A DNA stretch of 64,000 nt from Pontivivens sp032464575 (GTDB taxonomy: Bacteria > Pseudomonadota > Alphaproteobacteria > Rhodobacterales > Rhodobacteraceae): NCBI GenBank assembly GCA_032464575.1, contig JAWDKM010000007.1:186001-250000 (forward strand). Reading direction: 5' to 3'. Shown one piece after another: positions 46,543 through 54,902 of this stretch. Position 1 is the stretch's first letter. Every line of letters begins with the position of its first letter. Below the pieces are notes generated by a model. That model did not search any database. It had not been told where the DNA came from and was given only the letters and a program-made list of their open reading frames with translations. The position numbers were made by a program, and so were the translations under genes.

Positions 46543-49269
46543 CTATTCCGCCGCCACGGCACGGGGCGCGACCAGCGCCGCCAGCTCCGGACGGCACGCG
46601 CCGCAATTCGTTCCGGCCTTGAGGGCCGCGCCGATCTCTTCGACGCTCACCAGCCCCTGCTCCGCCACCGCCGCGACGATGGTGTTCACCCCCACGCCGA
46701 AGCAGGCGCAGACCACCGGCCCCGGATCGGGCATCCCGTTGCCCGGCCGCCCGGCCAGCACCTCCGCCCCGCCTGCGCCGAGCGCATCGCGCAGATGCGG
46801 CCGCGACAGCGCCACCGGCTCGCGCGCGGCGAAGAGCGCGCCGGCCAGCCGCCCGTCCGCGATCAGTGCGACCCGCGCGATCCCCTTGGTTGCGTCCAGC
46901 ACCGTGACCGCCTCGGCCTCCACCCCGCAGAGATCGCGGGCGAAGGCCACCCAGTTCTCCGGCGTCTCGGCCCCGGCAAGCTCCATCTGCCAGCCCGCCG
47001 CCGTGCGCGCCCGCGCCCAGTAGAGCGTGTCGGCCGCGGGACGCTGCGTGCTCACGCAAAAGCCGAACCAGGCGGGGTGCACCGGCTCCAGCGCCACCTG
47101 CATCGCCTTAAGCGCGGGCTGGCCCGACACCGGATCGACCCGGCCCGTCACCAGCGCATCGACACGCGCCTCGCTCGCTGTCTCGCCCGTCCAGTGGATC
47201 GGGGCGAAGAGTTGTCCGCGCGCCACCCGGTCCGTCACCTGAGCCCGCGCGATCATCCCGCCATGCGCCGAGGTCAGCCGGACGAGCCCCGCGGGCTGCA
47301 CGCCCGCACGCTTCGCATCCACGGGGTGGATCTCGACATAGGGTTCCGCGATGTGCAGCGACAGCTTCGCCGAGCGTGCGGTCCGCGTCATCGTGTGCCA
47401 GTGATCGCGCACCCGCCCGGTGTTCAGCGTGAACGGATGGCGCGGGTCGCGGGGCATGGGCGCCGCCGGACGGGGCGCGAGCAGACAGGCCTTGCCGCGC
47501 GGAAAGGCCCCGTCCGCGAACAGCCGCTCGGGCCCGCCGACGGGCCACATCACCGGCTCCATCGCGTCGTAGCCGCAGCCTTCGAGCGCCGTGAGGTCCA
47601 GCACCTTGCCGAAGTCGCGGCTCAGCGCCGTCATCCGCGCCCATTCGTCGAAGACCTCCGCCGCGGAGGACCAGCCGAACGCCTCGCCCCAGCCCATCCG
47701 CTTGCCCACCTCAGCGATGATCCGCCAGTCGTCCATCGCCTCGCCGGGCGCGGGCAGGAACGCCCGCTGGCGCGAGATCCGCCGCTCCGAATTCGTGACA
47801 GTACCGTCCTTCTCCCCCCAGCCCGTCGCGGGCAAGGCGACATCGGCGAGGCGCACCGTATCCGTCTCCGCCTCGATATCGCTGACCACCACGAAGGGCA
47901 CATTGCGGATCGCCGCGCGCACCGCATCCGCCTCGGGCATCGAGACGGCGGGGTTCGTGCACATGATCCACAGCGCCTTCACCCGCCCGTCGGCACAGGC
48001 GCGGAACAGGTCCACCGCCTTCAGCCCCGGCGTGTCCGCGATCACCGGCGCGGCCCAGAACCCCTGCACGGCCTCCCGATGCGCCGGGTTCTCCAGATCG
48101 AGATGGGCGGCGAGCATGTTGGCCAGCCCCCCGACCTCGCGCCCGCCCATCGCGTTGGGCTGCCCGGTGACGGAGAACGGACCGCAGCCCGGCTTCCCGA
48201 TCCGCCCGGTGGCGAGGTGGCAATCGAGGATCGCGTTCACCCGATCCGTCCCGTCCGCCGCCTGGTTCACACCCTGGGAATAGACGGTCACCACCTTCTC
48301 GGTCCGGGTCCAGAGCGCGTAGAACGCCCGGATCTCGCGCGGGTCGAGCCCGGTCGCCACCGCCACCTGCTCCACCGTCGGGGCCGAGGCGGCGGCCGCC
48401 AGCCCCTCTACGTGCGCCGCGAAGTCGAGGTCGATACACCCCTCGGCGAAGAGATACCCCAGCAGCCCCGCCCACAGCGCCACGTCGCTGCCGGGCCGCA
48501 GGGCGAGGTGCATGTCGGCACCGTCCGCCGTCACGGTGCGGCGCGGGTCGATCGCCACGACCTTCGCCCCGCCCGCCTGCACCCGCTGATGCAGAACCGG
48601 GTGGCACCACGCGAGGTTGGAACCGGTGAGCACCACCAGCTCCGCCGCCTCGAGGTCCTCGTAGGTGCCCGGCACCACGTCCTCGCCGAAGGCCCGCTTG
48701 TGCCCCGCGACGCTGGAGGCCATGCAGAGCCGCGAGTTCGTGTCGATGTTCGCCGAGCCGATGAACCCTTTCATCAGCTTGTTGGCGACGTAATAGTCCT
48801 CGGTCAGGAACTGGCCGGAGACGTAGAAGGCGACGCTGTCCGGCCCATGCTCCGCGATCGTCTCCCTGAACCGGTCCGCGACGAGATCGAGTGCCGCGTC
48901 CCACGACGCCTCAACGCCACCGACCTGCGGGGCGAGCAGGCGGCCGTCGAGGCCCAGTGTCTCACCGAGCGCCGATCCCTTGGAGCAGAGCCGTCCGAAA
49001 TTGGCCGGGTGGTCCGGGTCGCCCGCGATCGTCGCACCGCCCTGCCCGTCGGGCGTCGCAATCACACCACACCCGACACCACAATAGGCGCAGGTGGTGC
49101 GGGTTGCGCCCCCATCGCCCGGGATCAGCCCCCCTCCCCGACCCTCCCCCCGACGGGGGGAGGGGGAAACACCGCTCGCCGCAAAGCGCTCCCCTCCCCC
49201 CGTCGGGGGGAGGGATGGGGAGGGGGGAACCCCCAAATCCCGCGAGGGGGGACCACCCACAGAGCTCAT
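46543..49269 (-). CDS. nasA: Assimilatory nitrate reductase catalytic subunit NasA
   Basis: A 908-residue molybdopterin (bis-MGD) enzyme that reduces nitrate to nitrite. The N-terminal [4Fe-4S] Cys motif is TTCAYCGVGCG...GRLCSKG, followed by molybdopterin blocks (NSRLCMASSVAGHKRAFGED; MCTNPAVSMPEAD) and MPRDPRHPFTLNTGRVRDHW. A C-terminal BFD-like [2Fe-2S] domain has VVCACFGVGVNTIV and GTNCGACRPEL. The start at 49269 overlaps the nirD stop (ATGA). Between MSS and the first Cys lies a Pro/Gly/Arg-rich stretch of about 45 residues, most of it encoded by a palindromic element (49129-49227). No alternative in-frame start lies between it and TTCAYCG, so the element is translated. Confidence 0.93.
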   Translation of the reverse strand: MSSVGGPPSRDLGVPPSPSLPPTGGGERFAASGVSPSPRRGEGRGGGLIPGDGGATRTTCAYCGVGCGVIATPDGQGGATIAGDPDHPANFGRLCSKGSALGETLGLDGRLLAPQVGGVEASWDAALDLVADRFRETIAEHGPDSVAFYVSGQFLTEDYYVANKLMKGFIGSANIDTNSRLCMASSVAGHKRAFGEDVVPGTYEDLEAAELVVLTGSNLAWCHPVLHQRVQAGGAKVVAIDPRRTVTADGADMHLALRPGSDVALWAGLLGYLFAEGCIDLDFAAHVEGLAAAASAPTVEQVAVATGLDPREIRAFYALWTRTEKVVTVYSQGVNQAADGTDRVNAILDCHLATGRIGKPGCGPFSVTGQPNAMGGREVGGLANMLAAHLDLENPAHREAVQGFWAAPVIADTPGLKAVDLFRACADGRVKALWIMCTNPAVSMPEADAVRAAIRNVPFVVVSDIEAETDTVRLADVALPATGWGEKDGTVTNSERRISRQRAFLPAPGEAMDDWRIIAEVGKRMGWGEAFGWSSAAEVFDEWARMTALSRDFGKVLDLTALEGCGYDAMEPVMWPVGGPERLFADGAFPRGKACLLAPRPAAPMPRDPRHPFTLNTGRVRDHWHTMTRTARSAKLSLHIAEPYVEIHPVDAKRAGVQPAGLVRLTSAHGGMIARAQVTDRVARGQLFAPIHWTGETASEARVDALVTGRVDPVSGQPALKAMQVALEPVHPAWFGFCVSTQRPAADTLYWARARTAAGWQMELAGAETPENWVAFARDLCGVEAEAVTVLDATKGIARVALIADGRLAGALFAAREPVALSRPHLRDALGAGGAEVLAGRPGNGMPDPGPVVCACFGVGVNTIVAAVAEQGLVSVEEIGAALKAGTNCGACRPELAALVAPRAVAAE
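49129..49227. repeat. 99-bp palindromic element inside the 5' end of nasA
   Basis: The left arm CCCCCCTCCCCGACCCTCCC (then CCCGACGGGGGGAGGGG) is repeated inverted at the right end (CCCCTCCCCCCGTCGGGGGG then AGGGATGGGGAGGGGGG), with an AT-richer centre AAACACCGCTCGCCGCAAAG. Each arm is itself a hairpin (CCTCCCCCCGACGGGGGGAG). The length is 99 bases, divisible by three, so nasA stays in frame and gains 33 residues. The element type resembles GC-rich short interspersed palindromes seen in other alphaproteobacteria. Confidence 0.85.
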
Positions 49270-49604
49270 TCCGCCGCCACCGCCCGGGAGAAGCGCGACC
49301 GGTCGAGCAGGATCCGCCCGCCTTCGACCTTCACCGCCCAGGTCGCGACGGAGCCTTCGTCGGCCCCCTCCGCCTGCCCGGTTTCCAGCGAGATCACCCA
49401 GTTATGCAGCGGGCACGTCACCGATCGCCCGTGCTGGATGCCGTTCGACAGCGGACCGCCCTTGTGCGGACACCGGTCGTCGAGCGCGAAGACCTCATCC
49501 TCAGCCGTGCGGAACACCGCCACGCAACCCAGCGGAGTCTTCACCACCCGCGCGCCCTCGGGCGGGATGTCGTCGAGATGCCCGATATCCACGAAATCAC
49601 TCAT
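49266..49604 (-). CDS. nirD: Nitrite reductase small subunit NirD
   Basis: A 112-residue Rieske-type subunit. The [2Fe-2S] ligands are seen in DDRCPHKGGPLSNG and VTCPLHNWVISLETGQ. It partners NirB in NADH-dependent reduction of nitrite to ammonium. The start overlaps the nirB stop (ATGA), and its stop overlaps the nasA start, so all three are coupled. Confidence 0.93.
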   Translation of the reverse strand: MSDFVDIGHLDDIPPEGARVVKTPLGCVAVFRTAEDEVFALDDRCPHKGGPLSNGIQHGRSVTCPLHNWVISLETGQAEGADEGSVATWAVKVEGGRILLDRSRFSRAVAAE

Positions 49605-52033
49605 TCCGCCGCCACCCGTGTCAGATCCGCCATCGGCATGAATTCATGCGCGTCCTTGCCCTGCGCCCGCTCCGCCCAGGGATCGTGCTGGAAGAATGTC
49701 TGCGAGTGGAAGAAGCGCGCGGCGAGCGCCTCGCGGCTCTCCGCATCCTCCACCACCTTCTCGATCACGTGGTCCAGACCCACCCGGTCGATCCACTTCC
49801 ACGGCCGGTCGAGATAGCGCGCGCCCTCGCGGTAGAGCTGGTAGAACGCCGCGCAGTACTCCACCGCCTCGTCCTCGGTCGCCACGGTGCACAGAAGCTG
49901 GGTCGCCTTCACCTCCATCCCCGCGGCCCCGCCGACATGCAGCTGGTAGCCCTCCGACACGCAGACAACGCCGAAATCCTTGCAGGTCGCCTCGGCGCAG
50001 TTGCGCGGGCAGCCCGACACGGCGAGCTTGAACTTGTGCGGGCTCCACGCCCCCCACAGCGCCTTCTCGATCCGGATGCCGAGGCCGGTGGAATCCTGCG
50101 TCCCGAACCGGCAGTGATCCGTCCCGACACACGTCTTCACCGTCCGGAGCCCCTTGGCATAGGCGTGGCCGGAAACCATGCCCGCCGCGTTCAGATCCGC
50201 CCAGATCGCCGGCAGGTCCTCTTTGTGCACACCGAGCAGGTCGATCCGCTGCCCGCCCGTGACCTTCACCGTCGGCACCGCGTACTTGTCCGCCGCATCG
50301 GCAATCGCGCGCAGCTCGTCGGGCGTGGTGATCCCGCCCCACATGCGCGGCACCACCGAATAGGTCCCGTCCTTCTGGATGTTCGCGTGCACCCGCTCGT
50401 TGATGAAGCGGGATTGTGCATGGTCGGCATATTCCTCCGGCCAGGCGCAGAGCAGGTAGTAGTTGAGCGCCGGGCGGCACTTGGCGCAGCCGCCGGAGCT
50501 CTTCCAATGCAGCTTCTGCATCACCTCCGGGATCGCCTTCATCCCGTCCGCGACGATGAGCCTGCGCACATCCTCATGCGTATGGTCGGTGCAGGGGCAC
50601 ATCCCCGCCTCCGCCGGAATGACGAAGCCGTCGCCGAGGCCCAGCGCCACCACCTGCGCCGTCAGTCCCGCGCAGGAGCCGCAGGAGGTCGAGGCTTTCG
50701 TCAGCGCCGTCACCTCCGCCAGCGAGCCCGCGCCCCCGGCGATGGCGGCCATGATCGCACCCTTGGAAACGCCGTTGCAGCCGCAGATTTCCGCATCATC
50801 CGGCAAGGCTGCAACGGCCGCCATAGGGTCCACGGGGGCGCCCCCCGCGAAGTTCGGGCCGAAGATCAGCGTGTCGCGCCCGTCGGAGATGTCCTCGCGG
50901 CTGCGCAGCTTGTCGAGGAACCAGGCCCCGTCCGCCGTCTCGCCATACATGACGACGCCGACGATGCGGTCCTCCTCCAGCACCAGCCGCTTGTAGACCC
51001 CGCGCGCGGCGTCGCGGAACACGATCTCCTCCCGGTCCTCTCCTTCCGCGAAATCCCCGGCGGAGAAGAGGTCGACCCCCGTCACCTTCAGCTTGGTGGA
51101 GACCTGCGGCGGGTCGAAGGCCGCAGCCTCGCCCGCCAGCGTCGCCGCCGCCACCTTCGCCTGGTCGTAGAGCGGGGCGACCAGCCCGAAGAGCTGCCCG
51201 CGATGCTCGACGCATTCGCCGAGAGCCAGCACGTCCGGATCGCTCGTCACCATCGCGTCGTCCACGACGATCCCGCGGTTGACGGCGAGCCCCGCCTCCC
51301 GGCCCAGCGCACAGGCGGGGCGGATGCCCACGGCCATGCAGACCATGTCGGCCTCGATGATCCGGCCGTCCTTCAGGAGCACCGCCTCGACATGATCCGT
51401 GCCGCGCAGCTCCGCGGTGTTCGCCTCGGTCAGCACCTCGATGCCCCGGCTGCGCAGCTCCCGCTCCAAGAGATACCCTGCCGCCGGATCGAGCTGCCGC
51501 TCCATCAGGTGCCCGGCGAGGTGCACGACAGTGACGTCCATGCCCTGCGCCTTCAGCCCCGCCGCGGCCTCCAGCCCCAGCAGACCACCGCCGATCACCA
51601 CGGCCCGGCCGCCCTTCGCGGCATAGCCCTGCATCCGCTCCACGTCATCGAGGTCGCGGTAAGCCATCACGCCCGGCAGATCCGCACCCGGCACCGGAAT
51701 GACGAACGGGTCCGACCCGGTGGCAATCACCAGCTTGTCGTAGGCCGTCTCGCCCGAAGCCGTCACCACCACCTTGCGGTCGGGATCCACCCCCTCGACC
51801 CGCTCGCCGAAGCGGCAGGTCACGCCGTTGGCGGCGTACCAGTCGGCATCGTGGGTGACGATCTCGTCATAGCTCTTCTCGCCCGACAGCACGGGGGAGA
51901 GCATGATGCGGTTGTAGTTGCCCCGCGGCTCCGCCCCGAAGAGCGTCACCTCGTAGCCCGCCTCCCGCTCGAACAGATGCTCCAGCATCCGGCCCGAGGC
52001 CATTCCGGCCCCGATCACGACCAGCCGCTTCAT
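49601..52033 (-). CDS. nirB: NAD(P)H nitrite reductase large subunit NirB
   Basis: An 810-residue siroheme enzyme. The N-terminal FAD/NAD domains (VVIGAGMASGRMLEHL; AVVIGGGLLGLEAAAGLKAQ) are followed by BFD-like [2Fe-2S] Cys motifs (EICGCNGVSKGAI; STSCGSCAGL). The C-terminal siroheme/[4Fe-4S] domain has TCVGTDHCRFG and SGCPRNCAEATCKDFG. It reduces nitrite to ammonium with six electrons from NAD(P)H. Siroheme is supplied by CysG, encoded in the same operon. Confidence 0.95.
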   Translation of the reverse strand: MKRLVVIGAGMASGRMLEHLFEREAGYEVTLFGAEPRGNYNRIMLSPVLSGEKSYDEIVTHDADWYAANGVTCRFGERVEGVDPDRKVVVTASGETAYDKLVIATGSDPFVIPVPGADLPGVMAYRDLDDVERMQGYAAKGGRAVVIGGGLLGLEAAAGLKAQGMDVTVVHLAGHLMERQLDPAAGYLLERELRSRGIEVLTEANTAELRGTDHVEAVLLKDGRIIEADMVCMAVGIRPACALGREAGLAVNRGIVVDDAMVTSDPDVLALGECVEHRGQLFGLVAPLYDQAKVAAATLAGEAAAFDPPQVSTKLKVTGVDLFSAGDFAEGEDREEIVFRDAARGVYKRLVLEEDRIVGVVMYGETADGAWFLDKLRSREDISDGRDTLIFGPNFAGGAPVDPMAAVAALPDDAEICGCNGVSKGAIMAAIAGGAGSLAEVTALTKASTSCGSCAGLTAQVVALGLGDGFVIPAEAGMCPCTDHTHEDVRRLIVADGMKAIPEVMQKLHWKSSGGCAKCRPALNYYLLCAWPEEYADHAQSRFINERVHANIQKDGTYSVVPRMWGGITTPDELRAIADAADKYAVPTVKVTGGQRIDLLGVHKEDLPAIWADLNAAGMVSGHAYAKGLRTVKTCVGTDHCRFGTQDSTGLGIRIEKALWGAWSPHKFKLAVSGCPRNCAEATCKDFGVVCVSEGYQLHVGGAAGMEVKATQLLCTVATEDEAVEYCAAFYQLYREGARYLDRPWKWIDRVGLDHVIEKVVEDAESREALAARFFHSQTFFQHDPWAERAQGKDAHEFMPMADLTRVAAE

Positions 52034-52044
52034 CGCACGCCCCT

Positions 52045-52079
52045 TTCGAATTCGCTCAAATACTCCCGCCGGAGGCGGT
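52045..52079 (-). repeat. ATATTT-family repeat end (diverged)
   Basis: On the minus strand ACCGCCTCCGGCGGGAGTAT then TTGAGCGAATTCGAA. A single right-end-type copy in the 55-base gap between nrtCD and nirB. Confidence 0.65.
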
Positions 52080-52088
52080 CCCGCCCTT

Positions 52089-53750
52089 TCATGCCGCCTC
52101 CGCCTTCTTCTGGTGGCCGTGCTCGTAGTCCTCCAGGAACTGCAGCACCTCGCCGCGATAGGTGTAGTAGTCGGGGTGGTCGAGCAGCGCCTTACGGGTC
52201 CGCGGCCGCGGCAGGTCCACGTCCATGATCTTGCCGATCCGCGCCCGCGGCCCGTTGGTCATCATCACCACCCGGTCGCTCAGCAGAACCGCCTCGTCCA
52301 CGTCGTGCGTGACGCAGATCGTGGTGACCTGCGTGCGGCTCCACACCTCCATCAGCACTTCCTGAAGCTCCCAGCGGGTGAGGCTGTCGAGCATCCCGAA
52401 GGGCTCGTCGAGCAGCAGAAGCTTGGGGCTCAGCGCAAACGCCCGCGCGATCCCCACCCGCTGCTTCATCCCGTTGGAGAGCTCGGACGCCTGCTTGTGC
52501 ATCGCGTCCGCCAGCCCGACCCGTTCGAGGTAGTATTCCACCACCTCCTGCCGCTCGGCCTGGCTCGCCTTTGGATAGACCCGGTCGACACCGATCGCCA
52601 CGTTCTCGCGCGCCGTCAGCCACGGGAACAGCGAGGGCGCCTGGAACACCACCGCCCGCTCCGGGTCCGCGCCGTCGACATGCTTGCCGTCGAGGATGAT
52701 CGCACCCTTGGAGATCTCGTTGAGCCCCGCCGCCATGGTCAGCGCCGTGGACTTGCCGCAGCCCGAATGCCCGATGACGGAGACGAACTCGCCCTTCTTC
52801 AGCGTCAGCTCGAAATCCTCGACCACGGTCAGCGGGCCCTTGGGCGTCGGATAGACCTTGTGGACCTGGGAGAACTGCAGGTAGCGGTCGTCAGTCAGCG
52901 AGATCGCGGCCTCCCGATAGGCCTTCGGCGCCATGTGGTGGACCGCGGTGACGTCGGGCAAGGTGCGCGTGCCTTCGGCCTTCGCATCGATCCCCACCTG
53001 CATCAGGTACTGCGTGACCTTGCCCCGCAGGCTCTTGAACACCGGGTCGGCATTCATCGCCGTTCGCTCGCGCGGATGCGGGATGTTGACCTCGAAGGCC
53101 TCGCCCAGCGTCCCGTCCGGGTTCAGCGGCACGATGCGGTCGGCCAGCAGGATCGCCTCGTCCACGTCGTTGGTGATCAGGACGATGGTCTTCTTCTCGA
53201 TCCGGCTGATCGCCTCGATCTCGTCCTGCAGATTGGCCCGCGTCAGCGCGTCGAGCGCCGACAGGGGCTCGTCGAGCAGCAGGACCTCCGGCTGCATCGC
53301 CAGCGCGCGCGCCACCGCCACGCGCTGGCGCATGCCCCCCGACAACTCCGCCGGACGCCGGTCCACGGCGTGGGAGAGACCCACCATGTCGATGTACTTG
53401 GTGACCAGCTCCGCCTTATCAGCCCTCGACTTCCCGCCATGCACCGCATCCACCGCCAGCGCCACGTTGCCCTTCACCGTCAGCCACGGCATCAGCGAGT
53501 AGGACTGGAAGACCAGCCCCCGCTCCGGCCCCGGGCCGGTCACCGCCGCACCGCGGAAGCTCACCGCCCCCGCATCCGGCAGCTCCAGCCCGGCGAGCAG
53601 GCTCATCAGCGTGGTCTTGCCCGTGCCGGAGAAGCCCAGCACCGCCACGAACTCGCCTTCGGCCACGTCGAGGCTGATGTCCTTGAGGACCGGCGTCCCG
53701 CCATAGCCCTTGGAGACATTCTGAAGCGTCAGGATCCCCATGCCGCTCAC
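52089..53750 (-). CDS. Nitrate ABC transporter, fused ATP-binding protein (NrtC/NrtD-like)
   Basis: A 553-residue tandem ATPase. Domain 1 (1-250) has GFSGTGKTT, LSGGMRQRVAVARAL and LLLDEPLSALD, but its H-loop reads LITNDVDEA, with Asn in place of His. Domain 2 (about 290-545) has GHSGCGKST, LSNGMKQRVGIARAF, LLLDEPFGMLD and a normal VTHDVDEA. It powers nitrate/nitrite uptake with NrtA and NrtB. The GTG at 53750 overlaps the nrtB stop (GTGA); ATG 53741 is the alternative and would give MGILTLQNVSKGYG. Confidence 0.9.
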   Translation of the reverse strand: MSGMGILTLQNVSKGYGGTPVLKDISLDVAEGEFVAVLGFSGTGKTTLMSLLAGLELPDAGAVSFRGAAVTGPGPERGLVFQSYSLMPWLTVKGNVALAVDAVHGGKSRADKAELVTKYIDMVGLSHAVDRRPAELSGGMRQRVAVARALAMQPEVLLLDEPLSALDALTRANLQDEIEAISRIEKKTIVLITNDVDEAILLADRIVPLNPDGTLGEAFEVNIPHPRERTAMNADPVFKSLRGKVTQYLMQVGIDAKAEGTRTLPDVTAVHHMAPKAYREAAISLTDDRYLQFSQVHKVYPTPKGPLTVVEDFELTLKKGEFVSVIGHSGCGKSTALTMAAGLNEISKGAIILDGKHVDGADPERAVVFQAPSLFPWLTARENVAIGVDRVYPKASQAERQEVVEYYLERVGLADAMHKQASELSNGMKQRVGIARAFALSPKLLLLDEPFGMLDSLTRWELQEVLMEVWSRTQVTTICVTHDVDEAVLLSDRVVMMTNGPRARIGKIMDVDLPRPRTRKALLDHPDYYTYRGEVLQFLEDYEHGHQKKAEAA

Positions 53751-54829
53751 CGCTGCGCCGAGTAGGTGAACATGGTCTGGATCGCGTACATCAGCCGGTC
53801 CAGCAGGTAGCCGATGACCCCGATGGTCAGCACCGCCACCATGATCCGCGCCAGGCTGTCGGAGGAGCCGTTCTGGAACTCATCCCACACGAATTTGCCC
53901 AGGCCCGGGTTCTGCGCCAGCATCTCCGCCGCGATCAGCACCATCCAGCCGACGCCAAGGCTCAGCCGCAGGCCGGTGAAGATCAGCGGCAGGGCCGACG
54001 GCAGCACCAGCTTCAGGATCCGCGTCTTGGTGTCGAGCTTCAGCACCCGGCCCACGTTCACGAGGTCCTTGTCGATGCTCGCCACGCCCAGCGCGGTGTT
54101 GATCAGCGTCGGCCACAGCGAACACAGCGTCACCGTGATGGCCGAGGTCAGGAACGCCTTCTCGAACCAGCCGTCCTGCGTGGTGTAGAGCGCGGAGACC
54201 ACCATGGTCACGATCGGCAGCCAGGCGAGCGGGCTCACCGGCTTGAAAATCTGGATGATCGGGTTCATCGCGGCGTTGAAGCTCGCCGACAGCCCGCAGG
54301 CGATCCCGATGGGCACCGCCACCGCCGTCGCGATCAGGAAGCCGAAGAAGACGGTCTGGAGCGAGGTCCAGATCTGCGAGTAATACGTCGGCGCGCCGGT
54401 ATAGGTCCGTTCCCGGATCCGGTCGGCCTGCCCGGCCTCGCGCAGCGCCTCGTTGCGCGCTTCTAGCCGCTCGTAGAACTGCGCCTCCCGCGCCCATTCG
54501 CGCTGTGCGTCGGAATGCAGGACACCGACCTGTTCCCACACCTGCTGCGGGCCCGGGATCGCACCCAGCGAGGTCTGCACCCGCGGCGCCAGCGTCGCCC
54601 ACAGTGCGAGGAAGCACAGGATGGCGATCAGCGGCACGGCGAGCATCCGCCAGATGTCCTTGAGATGCGCGCCGGGCCGGTCACCCGCCATGATCTTCAG
54701 AAGCGGCGTGATCCAGCTTAGCCCCAGCACGCGGAACGTGCCGTCGGCCTTGTTGATCCGGGTGAAGAGGCGCTCGCGGCGCGCTTCCTTCTCCACTGCC
54801 AGCGTGTCGGGGTCGGTCATGGCGGTCAT
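53747..54829 (-). CDS. nrtB: Nitrate ABC transporter permease NrtB
   Basis: A 360-residue permease of the NitT/TauT type with six helices. A first helix at about 63-84 is followed by a long, charged periplasmic loop (about 85-155; EWAREAQFYERLEARNEALR, helical in character). The core ABC permease then follows, with the EAA loop region VGRVLKLDTKTRILKLVLPS. The long soluble N-terminus (1-60) is usual in alphaproteobacterial NrtB. Start MTAMTDPDTLAVEKEARR. Confidence 0.9.
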   Translation of the reverse strand: MTAMTDPDTLAVEKEARRERLFTRINKADGTFRVLGLSWITPLLKIMAGDRPGAHLKDIWRMLAVPLIAILCFLALWATLAPRVQTSLGAIPGPQQVWEQVGVLHSDAQREWAREAQFYERLEARNEALREAGQADRIRERTYTGAPTYYSQIWTSLQTVFFGFLIATAVAVPIGIACGLSASFNAAMNPIIQIFKPVSPLAWLPIVTMVVSALYTTQDGWFEKAFLTSAITVTLCSLWPTLINTALGVASIDKDLVNVGRVLKLDTKTRILKLVLPSALPLIFTGLRLSLGVGWMVLIAAEMLAQNPGLGKFVWDEFQNGSSDSLARIMVAVLTIGVIGYLLDRLMYAIQTMFTYSAQR

Positions 54830-54902
54830 TGCTACGCTCCGGCCTGCAAAACTAGGGGAAAGGCGGGGCGACCCACGACAGGCCGCCCCAGTCAGGGAGA
54901 TC

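Noticed and set aside
45067..49641. A 1524-codon open frame on the plus strand opposite cysG and nasA
   Set aside because: It is antisense to well-recognised genes; its translation is Arg/His/Pro-rich, as expected from the complement of GC-rich codons, and it has no family features.
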